This document shows, piece by piece, positions 8,098 to 18,380 of a stretch of DNA of 64,000 bases; positions within the stretch are counted from its first letter, which is position 1, and each line of letters begins with the position of its first letter. The notes below the pieces were generated by a model, which worked only from the letters and a program-made list of their open reading frames with translations, did not search any database and had not been told where the DNA came from. The DNA is from Novosphingobium lindaniclasticum LE124. Its GTDB lineage: Bacteria; Pseudomonadota; Alphaproteobacteria; Sphingomonadales; Sphingomonadaceae. The position numbers were made by a program, and so were the translations under genes. The stretch covers positions 1 through 64,000 of the forward strand of contig NZ_ATHL01000151.1 of assembly GCF_000445125.1 (NCBI RefSeq). The letters are read 5' to 3'.

Positions 8098-8289
8098 ATG
8101 AGCAAGTTCATCCGCGATTTCATTTCCGATCAGTCCGGCGCTTCGGCAGCCGAATATGCGCTCATCCTCGCCATCGTCGGCGCCGGCATCGGCACAGCGG
8201 CCTATGCGCTGGGCACCTCGATCAAGGGCGCCATGGGCAGCGCGGCCACCAAGATCGACGCCTGCAGCAGCCAGGCCGGCTGCCCCTGA
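8098..8289 (+). CDS. flp: Flp/Fap-type pilin
   Basis: 63 residues, typical of Flp major pilins. A short basic leader ends in Gly14, followed by ASAAEYALILAIVGAGIG, the Flp motif with Glu at position +5 and Tyr at +6, and a single hydrophobic helix. Prepilin peptidase (CpaA, encoded at the end of this locus) would cleave after Gly14. ATG 8098 follows a GGGAG ribosome site; an upstream ATG at 8071 would add an atypical leader and is rejected. The mature tail has two Cys (CSSQAGC), possibly a disulfide. A strong hairpin follows, which would make pilin mRNA more abundant than the assembly genes. Confidence 0.95.
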   Translation: MSKFIRDFISDQSGASAAEYALILAIVGAGIGTAAYALGTSIKGAMGSAATKIDACSSQAGCP

Positions 8290-8301
8290 TCTTTCCGTTC
8301 T

Positions 8302-8323
8302 CCCCGCCGCCCGGGCGGCGGGG
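8302..8323 (+). terminator. Hairpin after flp
   Basis: A perfect 22-bp palindrome beginning CCCCGCCGCC and ending GGCGGCGGGG starts 12 bases after the pilin stop, followed by a short pyrimidine stretch without a full T-run. It could act as a partial terminator or an mRNA-stabilising stem separating flp from the downstream assembly genes. Confidence 0.65.
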
Positions 8324-8363
8324 TCTTCGCCAGTCGTTTGGGGGCAACTTGGGGAGAGGCGCC

Positions 8364-9269
8364 ATGGCAAAAGGGCGCAATCTGTTACTCGTCGGCGCAG
8401 CGGTCACGATCGGCCTTGCGGCAACCTTCATGGCCAATGCCTACTTCTCGGGAGTAGAGGAACGCCAGGCGCAAGTCGCACAGCAGCAACAACTGACCCG
8501 CATCGTCGTTGCCGCCAACGATCTTCCGTTCGGAACCGTGCTCAACGAGCAGAACCTGAAGCTGGTGGGCTGGCCCGCCGTCTCGGTCCCCGCCGGAGCC
8601 TTTACCACTCTGGCCGAAGCCACGCGCGGCGGGCAGGCCACCATCCGCGCGATCGTTCGCGGTGAGCCCGTGCTGGCCTCGAAACTGTCGGGCCGCCCGA
8701 CCCTCTCGGCCAACTTGCCCAAGGGCCAGTTCGCCGTCGCCGTGCCGATCAGCGCCGCCACCGCCGCCGGCGGGTTCGTGCGGCCGGGGGACATCGTCGA
8801 CGTTCTGCTCACGCGGCAGATGCCGGGCGACAATGCGGGCAACCAGGACAAGATGACCGACGTGGTCCTTGCCGCCATTCCCGTGCTGGCCGTGGATGTG
8901 GACGCCAACGACAAGAGCACCGGCCCGGCCGTCGGCAAGACGGCGACGCTGCAGGTCGACACGCTGGGCGCCCAGAAGCTGGCGCTTTCGCAGCAGCTCG
9001 GCATCCTGAGCCTGGCGCTGCGCAACGCTGCGGATGCGACGGTCACGTCATCTTCTACCGTGATCCCGCCGCAGCTTTCCGCCCGCAACTATAGGATCGG
9101 CGCTCCGCGTGCGAGCGCGCCTTCCGCCCCCGCCGCCCGGATCGCCCCGATGCGCGTCAACCTGACGCTGCCCCGGGTCGATACGCCCGCTCCCCGTCCT
9201 GTCGGACTGCTCATGAGCGTGTTCCGTGGCAACGAAGGCAGCGAATACGAGGTGCAACGTGGCTATTGA
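8364..9269 (+). CDS. cpaB: Flp pilus assembly protein CpaB/RcpC
   Basis: 301 residues. An N-terminal membrane anchor (LLLVGAAVTIGLAATFMANAYF) is followed by a SAF domain (about residues 45-110: IVVAANDLPFGTVLNEQNLKLVGWPA and FVRPGDIVDVLLTR), the CpaB/RcpC hallmark. It works in the periplasm with the secretin CpaC during Tad pilus biogenesis. ATG 8364 was chosen over an upstream TTG because GGGGAGAGG lies 5 bases before it. The end overlaps cpaC by 11 bases. Confidence 0.93.
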   Translation: MAKGRNLLLVGAAVTIGLAATFMANAYFSGVEERQAQVAQQQQLTRIVVAANDLPFGTVLNEQNLKLVGWPAVSVPAGAFTTLAEATRGGQATIRAIVRGEPVLASKLSGRPTLSANLPKGQFAVAVPISAATAAGGFVRPGDIVDVLLTRQMPGDNAGNQDKMTDVVLAAIPVLAVDVDANDKSTGPAVGKTATLQVDTLGAQKLALSQQLGILSLALRNAADATVTSSSTVIPPQLSARNYRIGAPRASAPSAPAARIAPMRVNLTLPRVDTPAPRPVGLLMSVFRGNEGSEYEVQRGY

Positions 9270-10776
9270 TCGCAACCGGGCCGCCGCGTGCGCCATGGCT
9301 TTCGCCATCGCCGCCGCCGCGCCCCTCATCGCCCCTTCCGCCGCCAGCGCACAGGCCGTCCGTTCCGCCGCGCTCGCGCCTACCCTCCACGCCGGTACGC
9401 TTGCCGTGCCGCTCAACAAGAGCCAGGTCGTCAGCGCCGACCGCCCGATCGCCAAGGCCATGGTCGGCAGCGCCGACATCGCCGACATCCTGCCGGTCAC
9501 CGATCGCTCGATCTACGTCCTCGGCAAGAAGATGGGCACCACCAGCCTGACGCTCTACGACGGCGGCGGCCGGGTGATCTCGATCCTCGACGTCGCGGTC
9601 GGCCCCGATGTCGAGGCGCTGGGAGACCAGATCCACCAGCTCATCCCCGGCGACCCGATCGAGGCACGCATCTCCAACGATTCCGTGGTCCTGACCGGCA
9701 TGGTCAGCAGCCCCGGCAATGCCGATCGCGCCATGCAGCTGGCCCGCGCCTTCGCCGGCGACAAAGTGGTCAATTTGCTTTCGGTCGGCTCCAGCCAACA
9801 GGTTATGCTGGAAGTCCGCTTCGCCGAAGTGAACCGCTCCACCGGCAAGGAGATCGGCGTCAGCGCCTTCTTCCAGTCGCGCGGGGGATCGTTCTCGGGC
9901 GCGATCGGCAAGGGCGCACAACTGGTTCCGGGCGGCGCAACCACGACCACGACTGTGCCTTTACCGGGCGGCGGCTCCACCCAAGTGACTTCCACCAGTA
10001 ACGCCGGCATCCTTGGCCTGGCCGCGATCACCGATACCTTCGGCATCTTCCGCAAGGTCTTCTCGCTGGGCGGGCTCGATATCGATGCCACGCTCAACGC
10101 GCTGGAATCGCGCGGCATGGCCAAGACGCTGGCCCAGCCGACGCTGATCGCTCTCTCCGGCGAGCGCGCTTCGTTCCTGGCGGGCGGCGAGTTCCCGGTG
10201 CCGGTGGCGCAGGCCAGCAGCAATTCCAGCAACGGCAACCAGGCGATTACCGTCGAGTTCAAGTCGTTCGGCGTCAGCCTCGGCTTCACCCCCACTGTGC
10301 TCAGCGACAAGACGATCAGCCTGATCGTCGAGCCCGAAGTGAGCGCACTGGATCCTTCCGCCTCGATCGCCGTGGGCAACATCACCATACCCGGCCTCCG
10401 AACGCGGCGGGCGAGCACCACGCTGGAGCTGCGCGACGGAGAAAGCTTCGCAATCGCGGGCCTGCTCCAGAAGGACTTCCAGACGACGGTCAGCCAGGTG
10501 CCCATTCTCGGCTCCCTGCCGATCATCGGCTCGCTGTTCCGTTCCAGTGCCTTCCAGAAGGGCGAGACCGAGCTGCTGATCGTGGTGACGCCGCACCTGG
10601 TGGCGCCGATCAAGCCTTCGCAAGTGCGCCTGCCGACCGATCGGGTGGCAGATCCCGGCGAACTGAACACGTTCCTGGCGGGACAGGCCTATGCGCCGCA
10701 GCCGCTGGCACCGGCCGAGCCATCAGGCGCTCAGCCTTCCTCCACCCTGCCGAAGGGAGACGGCTATGACTTCTGA
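9259..10776 (+). CDS. cpaC: Tad/Flp secretin CpaC/RcpA
   Basis: 505 residues. A signal peptide with AAASAQA-type cleavage is followed by a pilus-assembly N-domain (LAVPLNKSQVVSADRPIAKAMVG and DILPVTDRSIYVLGKKMGTTSL), a BON-like segment, and the C-terminal secretin domain ending in VPILGSLPIIGSLFRS and ETELLIVVTPHLV. It forms the outer-membrane pore for the Flp pilus. The GTG at 9259 gives a normal basic N-terminus (VAIDRNRAAACAM) and follows GAGG; an ATG at 9295 would shorten the signal peptide. The end overlaps the lipoprotein gene by 11 bases. Confidence 0.93.
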   Translation: MAIDRNRAAACAMAFAIAAAAPLIAPSAASAQAVRSAALAPTLHAGTLAVPLNKSQVVSADRPIAKAMVGSADIADILPVTDRSIYVLGKKMGTTSLTLYDGGGRVISILDVAVGPDVEALGDQIHQLIPGDPIEARISNDSVVLTGMVSSPGNADRAMQLARAFAGDKVVNLLSVGSSQQVMLEVRFAEVNRSTGKEIGVSAFFQSRGGSFSGAIGKGAQLVPGGATTTTTVPLPGGGSTQVTSTSNAGILGLAAITDTFGIFRKVFSLGGLDIDATLNALESRGMAKTLAQPTLIALSGERASFLAGGEFPVPVAQASSNSSNGNQAITVEFKSFGVSLGFTPTVLSDKTISLIVEPEVSALDPSASIAVGNITIPGLRTRRASTTLELRDGESFAIAGLLQKDFQTTVSQVPILGSLPIIGSLFRSSAFQKGETELLIVVTPHLVAPIKPSQVRLPTDRVADPGELNTFLAGQAYAPQPLAPAEPSGAQPSSTLPKGDGYDF

Positions 10777-11068
10777 CCGCACGCTTCCCGCGCTCCTGCT
10801 GGCGCTGCTCGTTACCGGGTGCGCCACGCCGGACGGCAAGTTCTACATGGGCGGCAAGGACAACTTCGGCGAGGCCAACCGCCAGACGATGGCCGCGCAG
10901 ATCATCGATCCCGATCCGCGCTACGATACGGCGGTTCCGGACGGCAACGGCGCGCACGCCGCCGCCGCCCTGGAGCGCTATCGCACCGACAAGGTGAAGA
11001 AGCCCGAGCGGGTTCGCACCAGCCGCGACCTTGCAGGTGCCGCCTCCGGCGCTGCCGGTCCCAACTAA
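10766..11068 (+). CDS. Small lipoprotein of the Tad locus
   Basis: 100 residues with a lipoprotein signal (LLALLVTGCATP; Cys18 would be lipidated). The mature part contains NFGEANRQTMAAQIIDPDPRY and a later ALERYRTDKVKKPERV segment. Small lipoproteins with an NFGxA...Q...DP...YR pattern are common at this place in tad loci, sometimes called CpaD-like, although this one is far shorter than CpaD. It probably helps the secretin insert or assemble, in the way pilotins do. That role is inferred from position only. The start overlaps the cpaC end. Confidence 0.7.
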   Translation: MTSDRTLPALLLALLVTGCATPDGKFYMGGKDNFGEANRQTMAAQIIDPDPRYDTAVPDGNGAHAAAALERYRTDKVKKPERVRTSRDLAGAASGAAGPN

Positions 11069-11096
11069 TCCCACCGAGTGCCCCGGAGCCCCGGCC

Positions 11097-12671
11097 ATGA
11101 TCAGCCACGCGCCAATCCACCGCTTCCTCGCCGACCAGAGCGGCGCCGTTGCGGCCACTTACGGACTGTCGCTCTTCGCGCTGATCATGGTCGGCGGCGT
11201 CGGGTTCGACTATGCCCGGCTCGCCGGGATGGACAGCGAGTTGCAGAACGGCGCCGACCAGGCCGCGCTGGCCGGAGCGACCCAGCTCGACGGCAAGAGC
11301 GGCGCCTGCTCCCGCGCCGCCGCCGCCGCGATCGGACTGGTGACGAACACCACGATCCTGGCAAGCACGCATAGCATCTCCGTCGCCAGCGAGAGCGCCT
11401 GCGATGCCACCGGCACGGTGCGCTTCTGGCAGAATCGCGATGCCACCCAGGCCGCCACCAGCGATGCCAATGCCCGTTACATCGAACTCGATGTCGCCGC
11501 GCGCAGTGTCGACTATGCGCTCACGCCGGTCGGCGGGCTGCTCCACGCCACGTCGAAGGCGAGCGCCATGGCCGGGATCGGATCGTCGATCTGCAAGGTG
11601 CCGCCGGTCTTCATGTGCAATCCCGCCGAAGCGAGCGACGTCTCCTTCAACACGCCGGACTACATCGGCAAGGGTATCCGCCTGATCGCCAACGACGGTG
11701 GCGGCAACTATGGGCCGGGCAACTTCGGATACCTCCAGTCCAACGCCGGCAACGGCGCCCAGGCTGTCGCCCAGACGCTGGGCCGTACCGAGATCCCCGG
11801 CGACTGCCTCGGTATCGATGGCGTGGACACCAAGCCCGGCGTGCAGGTCAGCGTGCTGGATGCGCTCAACACCCGCTTCGATGTCTATGCCAACGGCCTC
11901 AACCAGGCCTGCGGCAACGGCAACGGGCTTTGCCCGCCTTCCGCCAACACCCGCAAGGACCTGATGCACAAGGGCGGGACCGGCAACTGCGCATTCCAGA
12001 CCGGCAACGGCAACGGCTGGCACGAGGCGCCGCACCCTTATGTGCCGACTTCTGCCACCACGCCGCTGACTGCCGCCCAGATCACCGGTCTGTCGCCGAT
12101 GGGCTATCCGCGCGACATGTGCCACGCCGTCAGCCTGACCGGCAGCTGCGCCAAGGGCCAGATCGGCGATGGCAATTGGGACCGGAACGCCTTCTTCAAG
12201 ACCAACGGCGCCAACTACCCTTCCACTTTCGATGTCGGCGGTACTTTCGGCACCGCCGCGCCGACGCGCTACCAGGTCTATCGGTACGAGGCGGCCAATG
12301 CCGGCTCCCGACTGCAAATCCAGGCCGACGGCAGCGACACCTCCCGTCCGCAGCCCTATTGCCAGGCGCCCGGTGTGCCGGTGGGCGGCGTATCGGGAGG
12401 CAACGGGGCAGCAGACCGGCGGGTGATCTCGGTGGCGGTGATCAACTGCCAGTCGCAGGGCATCGGCGGCGCCTCCTCCGGCGTGCAGGTGCAGAAGTGG
12501 GTCGACGTGTTCCTCGTCGAACCCGCCGTGGCCCGCAAGAGCGGCTCGACCAAGCTGACCGAACAGAGCGACGTCTATGTCGAAGTGATCCGTGAAACCT
12601 CGCTCGGCAGCGGCGGCGGCAGTTCGGCCGCGCAGATGATCCGGCGCGACGTGCCGTATCTGGTGAAGTGA
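11097..12671 (+). CDS. tadG: TadG-like Flp pilus-assembly protein
   Basis: 524 residues. The N-terminus (FLADQSGAVAATYGLSLFALIMVGGVGFDYARLAGMDSELQNGADQAALAGA) is the Tad domain shared by TadG and TadE-like proteins: one membrane helix preceded by a prepilin-like QSGA site. The remainder is a Gly/Asn/Thr-rich extracytoplasmic domain with several Cys and an expanded NGNG-rich middle. No von Willebrand A (DxSxS) motif was seen, unlike canonical TadG. It is predicted to be membrane anchored and exposed to the periplasm, where TadG-type proteins couple assembly to the envelope. Confidence 0.85.
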   Translation: MISHAPIHRFLADQSGAVAATYGLSLFALIMVGGVGFDYARLAGMDSELQNGADQAALAGATQLDGKSGACSRAAAAAIGLVTNTTILASTHSISVASESACDATGTVRFWQNRDATQAATSDANARYIELDVAARSVDYALTPVGGLLHATSKASAMAGIGSSICKVPPVFMCNPAEASDVSFNTPDYIGKGIRLIANDGGGNYGPGNFGYLQSNAGNGAQAVAQTLGRTEIPGDCLGIDGVDTKPGVQVSVLDALNTRFDVYANGLNQACGNGNGLCPPSANTRKDLMHKGGTGNCAFQTGNGNGWHEAPHPYVPTSATTPLTAAQITGLSPMGYPRDMCHAVSLTGSCAKGQIGDGNWDRNAFFKTNGANYPSTFDVGGTFGTAAPTRYQVYRYEAANAGSRLQIQADGSDTSRPQPYCQAPGVPVGGVSGGNGAADRRVISVAVINCQSQGIGGASSGVQVQKWVDVFLVEPAVARKSGSTKLTEQSDVYVEVIRETSLGSGGGSSAAQMIRRDVPYLVK

Positions 12672-12673
12672 CG

Positions 12674-13174
12674 ATGCGTGCGCTTCTTTCCCTCCGCCCT
12701 CGCTCGCTCCGGACCGATCGTTCCGGCGCCGCCGCCGCCGAGATGGCGCTGCTCCTGCCGCTGGCGCTGGTGCTGATCTTCGGCGCCATGGAAGGCGGCT
12801 GGTACATGGTCTGCGAGCACCGCGTCGTGAAAGGCGTCCGCGACGCCGCCCGCTATGCCTCGCGCCTCGATTTCAGCAACTACACCTGCCCTTCGACCTT
12901 CAGCGGCAACGGCACCGCGGTGAAGAACCTGGCGCGGACCGGCAAGCTCACCGGCGGAACGCCCACGGTACCGGGCTGGACCGATGCCCAGGTGACGATC
13001 GCCGTCACCTGCTCCCCAGGCGCGAGCGGGCTCTATTCGGTCGTTTCCGGCAATGCCCCCAAGGTGAAGATCAGCGCCCAGGTGCCCTATCCCTCGCTGT
13101 TCGGGACGCTGGGCTTCGGCGGGACCTCGCGCACCCTCGGCGCCTCGGCGCAAAGCCCGGTGGCAGGGCTGTGA
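12674..13174 (+). CDS. tadE: TadE-like pseudopilin
   Basis: 166 residues. A prepilin-like RSGAAAAEMALLLPLALVLIFGAMEGG helix near the N-terminus, with Glu in the +5-type position, is the TadE signature; the remainder is an extracytoplasmic domain. TadE-like minor pseudopilins are processed by the same peptidase as the pilin. A GTG at 12668 that overlaps the tadG stop (GTGA) is an alternative start two codons upstream. The 3' end overlaps the next tadE-like gene by 4 bases. Confidence 0.88.
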   Translation: MRALLSLRPRSLRTDRSGAAAAEMALLLPLALVLIFGAMEGGWYMVCEHRVVKGVRDAARYASRLDFSNYTCPSTFSGNGTAVKNLARTGKLTGGTPTVPGWTDAQVTIAVTCSPGASGLYSVVSGNAPKVKISAQVPYPSLFGTLGFGGTSRTLGASAQSPVAGL

Positions 13175-13803
13175 CCGCTGCTCCCTTCTCGATCCGGGCT
13201 TTCGCGCAGGACCGCGCGGCGGCGAGCGCAGCGGAATTCGCGCTCGTCCTGCCGCTGCTCCTGCTGCTGATCCTCGGCACCATCGACATCGGCCTCTATG
13301 CCTGGCAGATCAACCAGGCCGAGAAGGCCACGCAGACCGGCGCGCGCTGGGCCGTCGCCACCGACATGATCGCCAGCGGCCTGCAAAACTACAGCTTCGC
13401 CAGCGCGGGAGGTATTCCGCAGGGCACCGTCGTCGGCGTCAGCGCCTTTCCCGGCGTCACCTGCCAGAGCGGCGGCACCAGCGTAAGCTGCACTTGCGCC
13501 GCCGGTGGTTCCTGCGCCTTCCCGCTGACCGCCAGCAACACCGCCTTCACAGCGCTGGTGACCCGCATGAAGCAGATCGACGGGCATATCACCGCCAGCA
13601 ATGTCGTGGTCACTTACGGATGGTCCGGCCTCGGCTTTGCGGGCGACCCGAACGGGCCGGACGTGGCTCCGCTCACCACCGTCAGCCTGCGCAACATGAA
13701 CTACCAGCCGATCAGCACCCTGGTCTTCGGGGTGCAGGTCCCCCTGCCAACCTTCGCCTACACGCTGACCATGGAAGACGGCAGCGGCACGGTCTCAAAC
13801 TAG
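13171..13803 (+). CDS. Second TadE-like pseudopilin (TadF-like)
   Basis: 210 residues from a GTG overlapping the preceding stop (GTGA). The leader ends in RAAASAAEFALVLPLLLLLILGTIDIGLYAWQ, with the AAEFALVLP motif of TadE/TadF proteins, but lacks the Gly usually preceding the cleavage site. The extracytoplasmic part holds four Cys around residues 94-113 (CQSGGTSVSCTCAAGGSCAF), likely disulfide bonded. It probably acts as a minor pseudopilin priming or anchoring the Flp fibre. Confidence 0.85.
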   Translation: MTAAPFSIRAFAQDRAAASAAEFALVLPLLLLLILGTIDIGLYAWQINQAEKATQTGARWAVATDMIASGLQNYSFASAGGIPQGTVVGVSAFPGVTCQSGGTSVSCTCAAGGSCAFPLTASNTAFTALVTRMKQIDGHITASNVVVTYGWSGLGFAGDPNGPDVAPLTTVSLRNMNYQPISTLVFGVQVPLPTFAYTLTMEDGSGTVSN

Positions 13804-13812
13804 GCGCATCTC

Positions 13813-15015
13813 ATGGGAAAGAACGTGCACTTCGACCAAGCGGGCAGCCAGACCGGCGGGAGCGGACGCTCCGCGATCCTCGTCGTCGCCTCTCAGGCCG
13901 TGATCGAGGAATTCAGGGCCGGCAGCCAGGGCGATCTTGTACTCGGCCTGCATCTCCTGGCGATGGAGCCGCACGAATTCCTGCCCGCCCATATGCTTCA
14001 GGACATGACCATGGCGGTGATCGAGGTGCACCCGGAGGACCAACGCTCGATGGCCCGCCTGACCCGCGTCTGCGAAGCCTTCCCGACGCTTCCGGTGGTC
14101 GCCGCGATCAGTGACGCCAGTGTCGCCCTGGTGCGGGCGCTGGTGCGCGAGGGCATCTGCGACGTCGTGTCGCTGCCTCTGGACCTCGACGAGATCCTCC
14201 AGATCTCGCTCGACACCCTTGCCCGCCAGCAGGTCCGCATTCCGCAGACGGGCGCCCTGGCGCCGGTCCTGGCCGTGACCCGCTCCATCAGCGGCTGCGG
14301 CGCGACCTCGATCGCGACCCATCTGGCAGCGGACCTCGCCGGCCATGAGGAAGGCGGCAAGGGCACGGTGATCGTCGATCTGGACCTCCAGTTCGGGCAC
14401 GTCGGTCACTATCTGGGCACCACCGCGCGCGGCAATCTCAACGACCTCCTTGCCGCCGGCAATCGCCTCGACGAGGAACTGCTCGGTTCGGTCCTCGGCG
14501 CGGCAGGCGGCGGCCTTTGGGTGATCGCCGCGCCCGAGGCGATCATGCCGCTGGAAGCGGTCGATACCGACCAACTCCTGCGCGTCATCCACCTGCTGCG
14601 CCAGCGCTTCGACCATGTCGTGCTGGACCTGCCGGCGAACTGGACCAACTGGACCCTCTCCGCGGCCGTAGGCGCGGAGGTGATCGTGCTGGTGGTCGAA
14701 CTCTCGATCGCCAGCCTGCGCGAGGCCCGCCGACGGCTCGACCTTTTCGCCTCGGTCGGCATCGCGCCGCAAAGCATCGCCATCGTCGTCAACCGCGCCG
14801 AGAAGCGCCTGTTCCGCACGATCGACGTTTCGGACGCCGCCCGCACGCTGGGGCACGCGGTGCTGGGCACCATCGCCCTCGACGCGCCGCAAGTGGAAGC
14901 CGCGCAGGCGGAGGGGCGCCTCGTCGGCCAGGTGCAGCGCAAGAGCCGTTTCGCAGCGGACGTCCGCACGCTGGCTGAAACGCTGAGAACCGGATTACGC
15001 GTAGGGGAGAACTGA
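13813..15015 (+). CDS. cpaE: Tad localisation ATPase-like protein CpaE/TadZ
   Basis: 400 residues. The N-terminal 130 residues form a receiver-like domain (AVIEVHPEDQRSM); from about residue 150 there is a ParA/MinD-type domain with strands VIVDLDLQFGHVGHYLG and DHVVLDLPANWT. The P-loop reads SISGCGATSIA instead of the canonical KGGVGATT: the signature lysine and one glycine are replaced, so ATP binding may be altered. TadZ proteins position the Tad machine at the cell pole. The gene lies one base before cpaF. Confidence 0.9.
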   Translation: MGKNVHFDQAGSQTGGSGRSAILVVASQAVIEEFRAGSQGDLVLGLHLLAMEPHEFLPAHMLQDMTMAVIEVHPEDQRSMARLTRVCEAFPTLPVVAAISDASVALVRALVREGICDVVSLPLDLDEILQISLDTLARQQVRIPQTGALAPVLAVTRSISGCGATSIATHLAADLAGHEEGGKGTVIVDLDLQFGHVGHYLGTTARGNLNDLLAAGNRLDEELLGSVLGAAGGGLWVIAAPEAIMPLEAVDTDQLLRVIHLLRQRFDHVVLDLPANWTNWTLSAAVGAEVIVLVVELSIASLREARRRLDLFASVGIAPQSIAIVVNRAEKRLFRTIDVSDAARTLGHAVLGTIALDAPQVEAAQAEGRLVGQVQRKSRFAADVRTLAETLRTGLRVGEN

Positions 15016-15016
15016 C

Positions 15017-16404
<1,388 letters not shown>

Positions 16405-16408
<4 letters not shown>

Positions 16409-17406
16409 GCGCCGTCCTCGTCCGGCTGGTCACCATGGTCGCGGTCTTCGCGGCGGTATTCCTCATCGCCCAGGTGCTGCTGCGCCTGATCTGGCAGTAC
16501 CAGGCGGACCGTGCAGCCGTGAACGAGCGCCTGCGCATGCTCCGCGCCGGGCACGACCGCGACCGCGTGGCCCATACCCTGCTCAAGAACGCGCCGCCGC
16601 AGCTCTCCGCCGATGCGACCTGGCTGGAACGGGCCCATGTCGCTTTCGTGCGCACGCTGATGGCCGCGGCGATCCGCATCGATGCGCGGCAGATCCTGCT
16701 GCGCATGGGACTGGCCTTCGCCGCCGTGGTGTTCCTGGCCCTGTTCCTGGTCTCGCTGTCCGGCCGGACGGTGACCATGGGCGTGCTCCAGTTGGTCCTC
16801 GCCTTCGCGGCGGCGCTGGCCTTCGGGCTCCCGCTGCTGCTGATCAACCGCAAGGCCCAGAAGCGCCGCCGGCGGATGGAGGAACTGTTCCCCGTCGCGC
16901 TCGACATCTTCTCGCGCTCGCTCCACGCCGGGCACCCCATCGCCTCCGCCATCGCCCTCGTCGCCGAGGAGATGGACGATCCGGTGGGGTCGGAATTCGG
17001 CCTGGTTTCCGACGAAGTCTCCTACGGCGCCGAACTCAACGATGCCTTGGCCGCCATGGCCGATCGGTGGGATCTGGAAGACATCCGCATGTTCGTCGTC
17101 TCCGTCTCGGTCCAGAGCGAGACCGGCGGCAACCTTGCGGAGATCATCGAAAACCTGACCAGGGTGATCCGCGAGCGCGCGGCGCTCTTTCTCAAGGTCC
17201 GCGCACTCAGCTCGGAAGGCCGGATGACCGGGTGGATGCTGACCGTGCTGCCGGTGTTCACCTTCGTCAGCATGTTCCTGATGAACCCCGCCTTCTACCT
17301 GGAGGTCGCGCAGGACCGCATCTTCACGATCGGCTTTCCTTGCCTGTTCGGCCTCTACGCCATCGGCATCCTCGCCATTCGCCGCATCACGGACATCAAG
17401 GTGTGA
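16405..17406 (+). CDS. tadB: Tad inner-membrane platform protein TadB
   Basis: 333 residues with a T2SSF (GspF-type) domain: a first membrane helix at the N-terminus, helices around residues 95-150, the conserved LFPVALDIFSRSLHAGHPIASAIALVAEEM segment, and two C-terminal helices. With TadC it forms the membrane platform on which CpaF works. ATG 16405 overlaps the cpaF stop. A longer open frame upstream is only cpaF read in another frame. tadC begins two bases after the stop. Confidence 0.93.
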
Positions 17407-17407
17407 T

Positions 17408-18379
17408 ATGTTGAACCTGCTCGTCGGCAATACTCTCGTCCGCCTTCTGGCCCTTGGGCTGGTCTTCGCGATCGTCGCCGGTCTCGTGCTCACGATCCTG
17501 CTGATGGTGAGCCAGCGCGCGTTGGTCCGCCAGCAGCTTGACACCCTCAGCCGCAGCACGCTCGATGCGCATAGGCCGGTTTCGCTGCGCCGAGGCAGCA
17601 ACGATGCCTGGTCGCGGCTGGCCGACCGCATCGAGAAGACCGGCCTCAACCTTGCGGACACCAAGGGCGACGCCCTGCGCGACCTGATGGTTTCCGCAGG
17701 CTTCGAATCCCCGGCGGCGCCGCGCGTCTACACCCTGCTTCGGCTCGTCCTGGTGATCGTGCTGCCGCTCGGCGTCATCGTCCCGCTGCTGCTGGCCGGG
17801 ACCGAGATGAGCTACTTCAAGCTCTACCTGCTCGGCGCAGGGCTGGCGCTGGCGGCGCTCTATGGGCCCAACATCTACGTCCGTTCCCGCGCGGCCGGAC
17901 GGCGCCGCGACGTGCTCAACGGCTTCCCGGACAGCCTGGACCTGATGCTCGTCTGCATCGAGGCGGGCCTCGGCCTGGAGGCGGCGATGGACCGCGTCGG
18001 CCGCGAGATGGTCGCGTCCCATCCCGCGGTCGCGCAGCTTCTGGTCACCGCCACGCTGAGCCTGCGGGCCGGCGCCTCGCGGGAGATGGCGCTGCGGGGC
18101 ATGGCGGACCGCGCGCGGCTGGACGAGATTTCATCCTTCGCCACGATGCTGATCCAGTCCGACCGGCTCGGCACCAGCATCGGTTCCACTCTGCGGGTCT
18201 ATGCCGCCGAGATGCGCGAGAAACGCAGGCTCCGCGCCGAAGAGCGCGCGCACCGCATCCCGGTGCTGATCTCGGTGCCGCTGGTCGCCTGCCTGCTGCC
18301 GACGATGATCGGCACGCTGATGCTGCCCGCCGCGATCCGCGTGGTGCGCATTCTCATTCCGCAGATGATGGGAGGCTGA
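17408..18379 (+). CDS. tadC: Tad inner-membrane platform protein TadC
   Basis: 323 residues, T2SSF domain (GFPDSLDLMLVCIEAGLGLEAAMDRVGREM and LDEISSFATMLIQSDRLGTSIGSTLRVYAAEMREKRRLRAEE) with three to four membrane helices. It is the paralogue and partner of TadB. ATG 17408 starts two bases after the tadB stop, and tadD follows after one base, so the order cpaF-tadB-tadC-tadD matches classical tad loci. Confidence 0.93.
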   Translation: MLNLLVGNTLVRLLALGLVFAIVAGLVLTILLMVSQRALVRQQLDTLSRSTLDAHRPVSLRRGSNDAWSRLADRIEKTGLNLADTKGDALRDLMVSAGFESPAAPRVYTLLRLVLVIVLPLGVIVPLLLAGTEMSYFKLYLLGAGLALAALYGPNIYVRSRAAGRRRDVLNGFPDSLDLMLVCIEAGLGLEAAMDRVGREMVASHPAVAQLLVTATLSLRAGASREMALRGMADRARLDEISSFATMLIQSDRLGTSIGSTLRVYAAEMREKRRLRAEERAHRIPVLISVPLVACLLPTMIGTLMLPAAIRVVRILIPQMMGG

Positions 18380-18380
18380 G

